From: Caprimulgus europaeus
Lineage: Eukaryota > Chordata > Aves > Caprimulgiformes > Caprimulgidae
DNA: 64,000 nt
Assembly (NCBI GenBank): GCA_907165065.1
Contig: OU015539.1
Coordinates: forward strand, 16,956,816 to 17,020,815
Direction of reading: 5' to 3'
The notes beneath the pieces were generated by a model, which was not told where the DNA came from, made no database searches, and saw nothing but the letters and a program-made list of their open reading frames with translations. Shown piece after piece: positions 50,301-62,300 of the stretch (position 1 is its first letter; the number at the start of each line of letters is the position of its first letter). A program made the translations under genes and the position numbers.

Positions 50301-53300
50301 TCTGGGATCGTATGCACGAACATGCAGTTCAATGGGTTTAATCCTTGAGAACTGGAGAAACAGCATGGACAATTGCAGTAAGTAACTGAACCAACTCTTA
50401 ATAGTCTGCCAGCAGATGAATGCATGCATACAGGTCTGTGTTTCCATTTAGAATATTCCCATGTCTGATTTACCTATGACAACACTGAATGAAAGCAAGA
50501 ACATACTTAAAACTGTCAGTCATTGGAAAAAAAATACTTATTGCTCAAGAAGTCCAGCCAGTAGGTGTAAAAGCCATATTCCCAGGAGCTGCTGCTTTCA
50601 CAGATGTGTCACAACACAGCAAAAACCAGAAATGGTAAAGCAGTATTGTAACCAGTGTCCAGATCAGCTTAAGAGTACTGAGGAAAGTAGTGAACCGAAA
50701 GAAGAGGAAAGCAGAAATGAGATTACAGCTATCCAACTTCTGAATACTTTTCTAGTCTGTTTCAGCAAAGAGTCGTTATTTTAAGACTACATGAAAAAAT
50801 ATTACTCATATGCTTTAAGGTGAGTGTGTGGATGCTTCCACAACTTAAAATTAAGTGATACAATAAAACTACTGTACCATAAGGTGAGAAAGAACTAGGA
50901 AAAACTCTAGTTGCAGATGTGATTTTGCTATGATTATGCAACTTTGACCTAGGTACAGGTTTCACAGTTACTCAAAAACACATTGGTATTTCTGCAAAGC
51001 TTCCCTTTGCATTATTTTATTCCAAGATATACAAAGAAGCAATAAGATCTTTAACCTTCATAAAACCTCCAAACAACTACATGGTTGGTGTTGAGCCCAG
51101 GCCTGCAATATTTTTTGCTAGAGCTCCACATCCACAGGAAGAGAAGCAACAGGAAGCGTTAAGCATTGAAGCTGTTGACACAATATATGCAGCACATCAT
51201 GAGCACAGTTATTTTTGACAAGGAAGAGGATAAGTAAATGAAGTTTAACATACCCTTTTGTCTTGTTTTACAGCCATTACTTGTACTGGCAATCAAACAT
51301 TCAGCTACAACACTCAGGCATGTGACAGGACATGCTTGTCACTCTCCTACCCAGCCCTGGAATGTCATCCAACTGACATCCCTATTGAAGGCTGCCATTG
51401 TCCTAAAGGAACGTACTTGAACCACAAGAATGAATGTGTGCGGAAGTTTCTTTGTCCCTGCTATTTAGAAGATAGAAAATACATCTTGCCTGACCAGTCA
51501 ATAGTAACTGGTGGGATTACTTGGTAAGTGTGTCAAGTTTAAATATTAACTGACTGAAAATGGAGACTTGTGTCTCTGTTAAGGGTTGATGGCAGTAAAT
51601 AGCTAAGCTGCACACAGCTGCTTGCTCACTGCATTTCAGCCTGATGCGGAAAAGAATCAGAAGGGCAAAACCAAGAAAATTTGTGGGTTGAGATAAAGAC
51701 AATGTAGTAACTTACTGTATTATTAGTAAGCAAAAAAAAAGTTTATTTAATAGCAAAGCAGCATGCACATTCAAAGCTAAGTAAGGAATTAATTCACTAC
51801 TTCCTGTCAGCAGGCAGATGTTTAGACACTTCCAGGAAAGCATGAATTTGCCATGCATAATGGTTACTTCCAAAGACAAGCACCATAACTCTAAATATCC
51901 TTCCTTCCTCCTTCTTTACCTGAGCTTTTATTACTAACTATGATGTTGTATAGTATAGAATATCTCTTTGGTCAGTTTGGGTCAGCTGTCCTGGCTATGT
52001 CCCCACCCAGCTTCTTGTGCACCCTCAGCTTAGTCATTGGCAGGGCAGCATGAGAAGCAGAGAAGGCCTTGACACTTCAGCAATAGCTAAAACAATGTGT
52101 TATCAACACTGTTTTGGTCACCAATCCAAAACATAGCACCACAGAGCTGCTGTGAAGAAAATTAACTCCATTCCAGCCAAATCCAATACAGTCTCCTTTA
52201 CTTCTAATAGCAAAGGTTTATTTTTTAAGACACCTTTTTTGCCCTTTCCTAGAATACAAAGATTCTCAAATGAACAAAAAGTATTTGACTTACCTTAAGC
52301 TTGGAAATGTTAAGGAAAAAATTAGAAAATAATATGTAAGATCTGATTATCCTAGTAGGAGATTTTTGTCAACTGCATCCAAACAGCTATATATAAACTT
52401 TGAGAATGACTGATAGGCCATCATAATTATGAATGGCTTCCTATTAACTTTTAAAACTGATGTTACTGTATACTGCAAAAAGGAAAGAGGCAAGTTAACT
52501 CATGTTCCATTTTGAAGGATGGGGAGGAGCTAGTAACATAAATGAAATATTTCCAATGGTGAGAAACGTGAAGCCATTTTGCAAAAAGTTAAAATTTCTT
52601 AGGAGAGAACTGCACTGAATTTTTTTAATTATTTTTTATTTAATCCCCTAGCTATTGTGTTAATGGGAGGCTAAGCTGCACAGGCAAACCTCAAAATCCT
52701 GCAGGTATGAGTCTGACATAGTTTACTTAGAAATATATTCTTTTCCCCTATGTTGTAAAATTGCTACTTCCCAATCTCTCCAATGTTTGCTTTTCTTCTG
52801 TTTTTCTAGAAAGCTGCAAAGCTCCTAAGAAATATGTATCATGTTCTGACAGTTTAGAAAACAAGTATGGAGCTGCATGTGCCCCTACCTGTCAGATGCT
52901 GGCTACTGGAATTGAATGTGTGAGTTTCACAGCTCTGGGATATTTACCCTCTTGAGACAGAAGGAATGTTCTAGTTGTTACTTAGAAATTGACTATGTTC
53001 CTTGTAGTGAAATGAAGGGAGATATTTCTTCTACACATGATATAGTTAAACATCAGACTTCTTTCCACAGACTGTGGACACTAAAAATGTACATATATTC
53101 AAGAAGTTATTAAAGGATTTAAATTGCATTAATTAATGGATTAAATTCTATTAAATTAATAGAATAAAAATCCATTAAGGACTCTTAACTACATGGCTAT
53201 GACCTCTGGCTCAGGTACTCCACAAACTGCATGTCACTGGAAAATAATGGAATCTGTGGTTTATGCTTCCTGATCTTCTTTCCCAACTGTGTGCTGCTGA

Positions 53301-56300
53301 TGGCCACAGGATGCAGGAGACCTAGGCTAGGTGGACTTCTGGTCTGTCCAGAAACAGCCTCATTGCCAGAATTGTAATAAGCTTCCTTGATATAAAGAAA
53401 CTTTTGTTGTACTCCATCTGAAAGATTGGTAGCAATGAAAGATAAATTTTTCAGAGTCTTCAAGTATGTTTAATATCTCACAAAACAGATGTGTCTTACA
53501 ACTTCAGTGGAATTAGTTCAGTTGAGTAGTATATTAGTATGAGGAAAATCATAAAATCAAGTCAAAACTAGAACTTAGGACAGGTTCACTCTTGACACCA
53601 TTCACATACAAGATACAATGGATCTTACATTTCATTTTGCAATCTGTTGATCTTTACCAGATACCCACTAAATGTGAATCAGGCTGTGTCTGTGCTGATG
53701 GGCTATATGAAAATCTTGACGGCAGGTGTGTTCCAGCTGAGGAGTGTCCATGTGAATATGGGGGTCTTGCTTATGGAAAAGGTGAACAGATCCAAACTGA
53801 ATGCGAGATCTGGTAAGAAACACACAGTTTTCCATTGTGGGACCTCTGTTTCACTAAAGTGTACAACTGCATAACAAAAAAGTTTAGTTGACAGGAGACT
53901 AGGCAACAGCTGAACAGAAGGAATACAGTGGCAGAGCACAGAGGTGATAAAGAGAAGCTTAATATTTGGCAATATATATGTATAGATAATAGAGTCATGG
54001 TACTGGCTTCAGGGATAATTTCTGCCCTATGCATAATCAGGAATAGAAGCATCCAGTAGGGCCTGTAACTGTAAACTACATAAGGTCAATGATTAACAGC
54101 TCCACCTGAATAAAGGTGAGGGCACAATCTTCCTCCTTTTCTGTAGATAAAAGCAACACCTCCAAAAAATCATTTCTAACTCTTTAGCAACATTCTCAAA
54201 GTACTTTATTCCCTTTCCAGTTACCAGTCTAGTATCAAAAAAACACCACCATGACCCAGCCTACATAGAACAGTGACATCTGTTCTCATTAAGAACAAAA
54301 GTAAATTAGTTTTATACTCATTCTATCATGAAAAAAGAAAGCAAAAATTACTTAAGATTTCTTCTTTATCATTAATTAATTTTCTAGGCAGTCCATAACT
54401 TTTAGTTAAGGTTCTTTTATTGATTGCAACTTGGTCACAGTGTAGACAAGTCCATTATATCGACATTTTATCTATACAACTACATGTATATAAAAAGAAG
54501 CAAGTTAAGGCAGCATTTTGAAATCTGAGTATGTTTATCTTCTCACTCCCAGCACTTGCACAAAAGGCAAATGGAAATGTGTTCAGAAATCAAAGTGTTC
54601 CTCAACATGTAATCTGTATGGAGAAGGCCACATCACCACTTTTGATGGACAGCGTTTTGTGTTTGATGGCAACTGTGAATACATATTAGCTATGGTAATC
54701 TGCCTCTTACTGCTTATTTTGGCAGTGTCTTTGCATGAAGAAGTAGCTTGATTTAAATGTCTAAAGAAAATATCCTGGGCTGCATCTATAATAGAGCACT
54801 TTGAATCTTTAGAAACAATGTGTTTTTATATTTTCTGCTTATTTCAATACATAAGATGAAAGACTTCTCAAAACACAGTTTTTCATGCAATTACAATCAA
54901 TTTTATATTTAATAACACGTTTAAAATGTCACTGATATGTATGTATTCTTTACCAGCCAACTATATCTTTTAGGGAAGTGATGTCAGTTTGACTACCAAA
55001 TCAAAGGTCATAACCTCCCAGAAGAGGCAGAATCAGAGTCATGATATGTTTAAGCTTTCTTTACTTTTTTATGCTTTTATGTTTTAAGTTGGAAGACTCC
55101 AGAAACAGTGTCTCTTGTGCTTTTTGTGCTTTGTTTGGGGTTTTTTTAGGATGGCTGCAGTGTCAATAGACCTGTTTCCTCTTTCAAAATCGTTACTGAG
55201 AATGTCATCTGTGGGAAATCAGGGGTTACATGCTCCAGATCCATCAGCATTTACTTTGGGGTAAGATCTTCATTCTACTGTTATCTAGCTGAATATCTAT
55301 TTTAAGCCCATGTTTGTTTCCCTTTTGGAAGCTTTAGCTGTTTCTTTGAAGTGATGTCTTGTAAGTGAAATTATGTGCTAAAACCTAGAGCTTCAGTATT
55401 AGAAGGAATTGCCATTAGGTTTTTGGGTTTTTTTTTCAATTCTCATGTCAATGTTTCAGTTCCCAAAATTTTGCCTACATAGGAGCTGTAAAATTTAGAC
55501 TTTTACTGCATTAGTATCTTTTGACTGAGCAACTCACTGCTGATTTCATCCCCTGCCAAACTGAGGAAAACAATAGTATAAAATTAAGGAATTCTCATCA
55601 TGGATGATGACATAGTGACATCTGCAAATTTGCTGAGTGTGCACTCATCCCACTGCCTAGGTCATTGATGAAGATATTAAACAGCACTGGTTCCAGTAGG
55701 GACCCCTGAGGGACACCACTTGTCACTGAGCTCCATCCACACTGAGCCAGTGAATGCCACCATTCAACCAATGCATATCCACCAAACAGTGCACCCATCA
55801 AATCCATATCCCTCCAAGTCAGAGAGAAGGATTTTGTGGGGGACTGTGTCAAAAGCCTTACAGAAGTCCAGATAATTACATCTGTAGCTCTTCCCTTGTC
55901 CACTGATGTAGTCACTCCATAGAAAGGCCACTAGGTTGGTGAGGCAAGACTTGCCCTTGGTGAAGCCATGCTGGCTGTCTTGATTCACCTTCTGGTTCTC
56001 CATATGCCCTAACACAGCTTCTAGGAGGATCTTCCTGGGCACAGAGGTAGGGCTAACAGGTTGGTAGTTCCCAGGTTCCTCCTTTCTACCCTGTTAAAAA
56101 TGGGTGCACTGTTTGCCTTTTTCCAGTCTCCAGAGACTTCACCTGACTGCCATGACTTTTCAAAAATAAGTGGGAATGCCAAGACAATCTGTGGTAGCAC
56201 AGCATCTGACCTTCAGCAATGTGACACAGGGTAAGGAAAATACTGAAACTTGATAAGTTATAACATCCAGATAAATTTTCTTACAGAATTTGACATTCAT

Positions 56301-59300
56301 ATTGCGAGATGAAACCTTCACTATTTCTGGGGAAAATCCTGGAGTACATTATAACGTGAAAAAGAACGCCCTTCACCTGATGTTTGATGTCATTATCCCA
56401 GGAAAATACAACATGACTCTTATCTGGAATAAGCACATGAACTTCTTCATCAAGATCTCCAGAGAAACACAGGTACTGCAGAGTAACTTCCACAGTAAAC
56501 GGTCCTTCAGTTCAGATTGAACTGCACATTTGATAATGGTTGCCTTGACTATGATGACCAAGGCTTTTCAGAGATGCTACTAGTGATTTATTTTGATCAT
56601 TATCTCCAAAACAGCAGAGACTTTTACTAGAGGCTGATTTTAAGTGATTACCCTACTGCATTCAGGAAATTTTTCAGCTAAGTGCTTGTATTTTATACAA
56701 CTGCTTGGTTGAATTTGATCTCTAAATGATGACAGTTCGCAATTTAGAGGAGAAACATCCATCCACTTCATGCACAAGGTGCTAAGAACATGTGAGAGAG
56801 TATTTGTAGATCACATTCGCTACTAAAGCACAGGAAACTGTCAGTAATCACAAGGGAAGGCGAGTAATTGTAACCTGCTGAACTGACGCTGCTGCTTTCA
56901 TTTGTTCTAGGAAACTATTTGTGGTTTGTGTGGGAATTATAATGGCAATATGAAGGATGATTTTGAAACTCGAAGCAAGTATGTGGCATCAAATGAATTG
57001 GAATTTGTCAATTCCTGGAAAGAGGATCCTCTCTGTGGGGATGTGTACTTTGTAGTGGACCCCTGTAGCAAGAACCCTTATCGTAAAGCATGGGCAGAAA
57101 AGACATGTTCCATCATCAACAGCCAAGTCTTTTCTGCCTGTCACAACAAGGTAAGAATTTATTTGACCTTCTTTTTATTTATAAGCATGGTCTATATTCT
57201 TTCAAAATGCTCACACTCCAACACTTGATTTTCTCTTCCCCAAAATGTTTTAATTAAACATATATGAAATGTTCTATGGCTATGTTTTATTAAAATATAT
57301 ATCAAATTTATGGCTCTCATTTATGTTAATCTTCATCCCTTCTTATTTGCACTTTACCAGTGCTTTTATAAGCACAAAAGCTAAGTATGGTATTATTAAC
57401 TGGTTATTAACTGGTTAGTTAAAAATATCAGAGTGAAAAAAGAATGAAGACTCAAGTATCAGAAATTAGTCAGTCTGTTGATGATGCCTGATCCTGATCA
57501 ATGCAATGTTTATTCTTTTGAAACCATTTAGCCTTTGTTAGAAAACCAAACTTAAGAAAGGCCTGAAAGTCCTTGTTCCCATGAGTAAATCAACAGCATT
57601 ATTTAGAAGATGCAGATATCAACCCTCCTATTTGTTTTAAGTTGCCAAATTTTATAGAAATGAAAATATTGCAAGTTTCATTAGAGCCAGGCCTTCTGAA
57701 GGAAAGTCTCCATTTTCAGGAGGTGAAAACAAGTGAGAAATGTGGGCAATGCTGCAGTGCTTGTGGGTATCCACAGAGGGTGTACAGCTGATGAATTTAA
57801 ACACTTGTGCCTGAATGGATGTGGGGGTTTGGGGTTCTTTCTAGCTGACTATATTTAATCTGCTCAGGACTAGTATGAATTTAGAAATAAGTATCTGGCA
57901 AAACATAATCAGTTTCTTTTGTTGCTGCGGAGACATCTCAGTTCTTGCTAAAAATATTTGTACAAAGTGGGATTGTAATTGCTTTGACAAGTATTCAGAG
58001 GAAATACTAGTTACTCTCACTTAATGGAACACGGTTTGTTTAGCCCAGGGATTCTTCACCTTCTTACCAATTAGGCACAGAAGAATCCTAGAAAATTCAT
58101 TACTTCATTTTCCAACGCAGGTGAATCGGATGCCCTATTATGAGGCCTGTGTTCGAGACTCCTGTGGCTGTGACATTGGAGGGGACTGTGAATGCATGTG
58201 TGATGCCATCGCAGTGTATGCTCTGGCCTGCTTAGATAAAGGTATCTGCATTGACTGGAGGACCCCTGAGTTCTGCCGTAAGTTTCTTTAAACTTTCCTT
58301 AAACAGTGTTAAAAGATTATTATTGTTACTATGGTTACATTAATATGGCAACATAGGCATGAGCTTAATAAGCATCTCCTAAGTTGCATTTTCTGAATGG
58401 ACAAATAGTTGACTTCAGTCACCTGGGTTGGAAATCTGTATTTTTAATTTGTGCTAAAGTAACCAAAATATTGTATCTCTTTTTACCATGGAGTAATGAG
58501 AGAAAAAATAATGTGGTTACAGAAGGCAGAGTGTTTCCTCTGCTGCCACTGTCTAGTGACCTGTCAGTTTGTCAGCAGAGGGAGTGTGAAATTGTAAAAA
58601 AATATGTTTCATTTTAGCTATGATGAAATCACCTTCTGTCAAGCAAATAAAGACAGCTGTGTTGGCTGGAACACTGTAAAACAGGAAAAAGATATCAAAG
58701 TGTTCCAGAACACTGAATATGGAGGAAAAAAGGATGACTGTGTTATAAATTAATGCTACAGTTGTAATCTTTGATAGTTTCTTTTCAACATTTTGTTACA
58801 TTGTGCATTGAAAACTGTGGAAATGCCTGCATAGAGCATTTGCAAAAAAGAAACTGACTTCACTGGAGTGTAAATTTCAATTTACATCAGAAGCTAATAA
58901 CTTGGGTGACAATATTTTTTATTCAAACTGTCTATTAATTTTGTCCTCTCATTAGTCCTTTGAAAATAACATGCCATTAAGTTGAAAACTTCTGATTTCT
59001 CTCTTGCTTTTACCTTTTTTAGCTGTCTACTGTGAGTATTACAATTCTCATAAAAGCACAGGAAGTGGTGAAGTTTATTCCTATGGCTACAGCAATAACA
59101 ACTGCACCTGGCATTACAGGCCTTGTAATTGTCCAAATCAAAACTACAAATATGTCAACATTGAAGGTAATAAGCTCTACCAGTGTAAACCAGGAAACAG
59201 TAACACAGTCATTATTTTCAGTGCTGTTTTTTAAATCAGTCTAACCACAGTTAAATAATGGTATTCTCATGGATGCTATCTTTGAGGAAGTTTGGCTGAT

Positions 59301-62300
59301 CTTTACCTTACTACTACTGCTTTAAATACATAATCAGTTTGGTACCTGTACTACATCTTGAGCTCAGCCTGTCTTGAAGATAAATTCTCTGACTTGCACC
59401 AAATCAAAAGATTTGGTACTTAGGTAAGAAAATATGTGGAGAGAGCAGTTAGTATTTTTATTAGATGAATGGATAAAGTTGGAGAAACAAAAAAAATTAC
59501 TACATAGGCAGACCCTTCTTCTGAGGATATACAGTGTAAATGTTTACCTAAATAGATGGTATTGCAAGCAATAGAATTTGTTAATAACAGAAATGTAAAA
59601 TATTAGGTTAGAAATAGTATAAATTAAATGCTGTTCTCTGAGAAATGTAAAACAAACTTCTCTTCCCCTTTCCTCAGGCTGTTACAACTGCTCTCATGAT
59701 GAATACTTTGACTATGAGAAGGAAAGTTGTGTGCCATGTGGTAAGCAGCGACCTATATACTCATTAACTTTCTCTACTGTAACTGGGAAACAATACTAAA
59801 ACATTTGTGTATTCCCAAAGAAGGTGTTATTCCTCCTACCTCTCAATTAATGAGTGTTCCAAACATAACTTTCCTTCAAAATAACCTTATTACTGTGCTG
59901 TTAGTGTGTAAAACTTCAGTTGGTAAATAAAGGCATGAAAAGAACTAGTTAAAAGAAGAATTAGGGTTGGGAATGCCACAGTACAGAAGCTGGATGACCC
60001 TGACTGATTTTAGGTAGCAACTTGACAAGTTATGTTTGTTGTCAATGTGAGTACTTTCCAAAATGTGGATCTTCCTGAATGTGCATTGGTGTTCTGATGG
60101 ATGTGAGGGGCTGTCCAGCAGAGCTGTGGGTCTCAGATATATTCAACACCTTTTGTAAAAAAAGAGAACGGATAGGAGAGGATCAGATTTAGCTCATGGA
60201 CTCTGCTTAGCAAATCTCTTTTTAGATTTTTTTAAAAAATTATTTTAACTTAAAGTTTATTACCTTATTATTTACTTGTATGAAAACCTCTTATTAAATG
60301 ATGTTTTGGATAGACTAGCTGCACAGTTTGGATTTTCGTGCAGATGTAAAAAAACCTCAATTTTTCTCATTACAGAATTCTAACTTGTATAACCAGGTTT
60401 TCAGCTAGTGATCTCATTTACATACAAAACTCGTTTCCATTATCCCTGAAAAGTGAGGTGCCCTTAAGCACAAAAATGATAAGAAAGCAAAAACTTACTT
60501 GTTTTCATTATTATTATGAGAGGTATTGATTTCTTTGTCATTTTTAAGTCCTTTGATGTGAAGTTTACCACTGCAATATGTAATATTAAGCATTTTCAGG
60601 AATATCTCACTAATTAACACGATCCTTTGAATCCAATCTGAAATTTCCCTTCTTTGAAATATTTTAATATGTGTTCATTCACAAACTTAACCTGGTTTAC
60701 CTTTACACAACAGGAGGTGAAAGCAGTAATATCACACACGAAACAACACCACCTGCAACAGGTTAGTTTATGTAGCTGACTAGTACTTACACGCTGATAG
60801 GTGTTGATGAGGTAAGCAGTATCCTTTTTTGTGTGATACAGTATCATTGCTAGTTTCACATGCATAAGATGATGCAATGATGAAAAATAACTTGATATCA
60901 TAATTACCACAAAAATTTTCACAAAAATATTTGTTAGACATCTTAAGAAAAAAAAAAATTACTGAGAGAAGAGGATTTTCTGAGTATACTGAGGCACTTC
61001 CAGATATCAGTAATGAAACCTGTTAGTGAATAAGGACTTCTGTCTTGTCTCTGATGGACAGTGAGAGTGAGTGCCCTCTCAGCAAATTTGAAGATGTCCC
61101 CAAGCTGAGTGGTGTGGCTGACACACCTGAGGGACAGGATGCCATTCAGAGGGACCTCGACAAGCTCGAGAAGTGGGACCATGTGAACCTCCTGAGGTTC
61201 AACAAGGCCAATTGCAAGGTCCTGCAGCTGGGTCAGGGCAACCCCTGCTGTCAGTGCAGGCTGGGGGATGAAGGCATTGAGAGCAGCCCTGCAGATATGG
61301 ACTTGGTGATACAAGTGGATGAAAAACAACGTGAGGCAGCAATGCATGCTAGCAGCTCAGAAAGCCAACTGCATCCTGGGCTGCATCAGAAGAAGCGTGG
61401 CCAGCAGGACGAGGGAGGTGATTCTGCCCCTCTGTTCTGCTCTGGTGACACCCCACCTGGAATACTACATCCAGCTCTGGAGCCATCAGTACAGGAAAGA
61501 TATAGACCTGTTGGAGTGGGTCCAGAGGAGGCCACAAAAATGATCAGAGGGGTGGAACATGTCTCCTATGAAGAAAGGGTGAAAGAGTTGGGGTTTTTAG
61601 CCTGGAGAAGAGAAGGCTCTGGGGAGACCTTATTGCAGTCTTTAAATACTTAAAGGGTGCTTATGGCCTGTAGCAATAGGAGAAGGGGTCATAGTTTTAA
61701 ACTAAAAGAGAGGAGATTCAGATGTAAGAAATTTTTTATGCTGAGGATGGTGAAACCCTGGCCCAGGTTGCCCAGAGAGGTGGTAGAAGCCCCGTCCCTG
61801 GAAACATTCAAGGTCAGGCTGGATGGGGCTTTGAGTAAGCTGATCTGGTTGAAGTTGTCCCTGCTCACTGCAGGAGGGCTGGACTAGATGACCTTTAGAA
61901 GTCCCTTTCAACCCAAACCAGTCTATGATTCTATGATGTACAAAACCCCACAAAAATTTCATCACAGTTCTTAATGGTAACTGGCTGTATAACACTCCAA
62001 CAATTTAAGAAAGTCTTCATGGAAATGTATGACTGAGTAGACCAAACCAGATAGCCTAATCCAGGGAAGGAATCAACATATACTGATCTTAAATTTGTTA
62101 GAAATTCCATTAATTTCCCTGGAGACAGATGATATTGGGAAAACCTACTGTCAGCTGTGTGAATTCTAAAATACAGTTCCATCTCTGCTGCTATGCACAA
62201 GTATTTATGCCAAATTCAGTTTGAAATTATGAATAAAAATGTGTAAAGGTTTTGCAAGAATTCCAGTTTAATGTATTCACTGCACATAACAGCAAAGGAA

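Larger units (their letters stand above)
32596..60713. other. Remaining MUC6 introns 2-27
   Basis: Apart from the CR1 pieces, ERV-derived repeat and short tandem repeats listed separately, the introns between these exons are AT-rich unique sequence with no recognised gene on either strand. The longest are introns 2, 6, 7 and 3. Confidence 0.4.
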
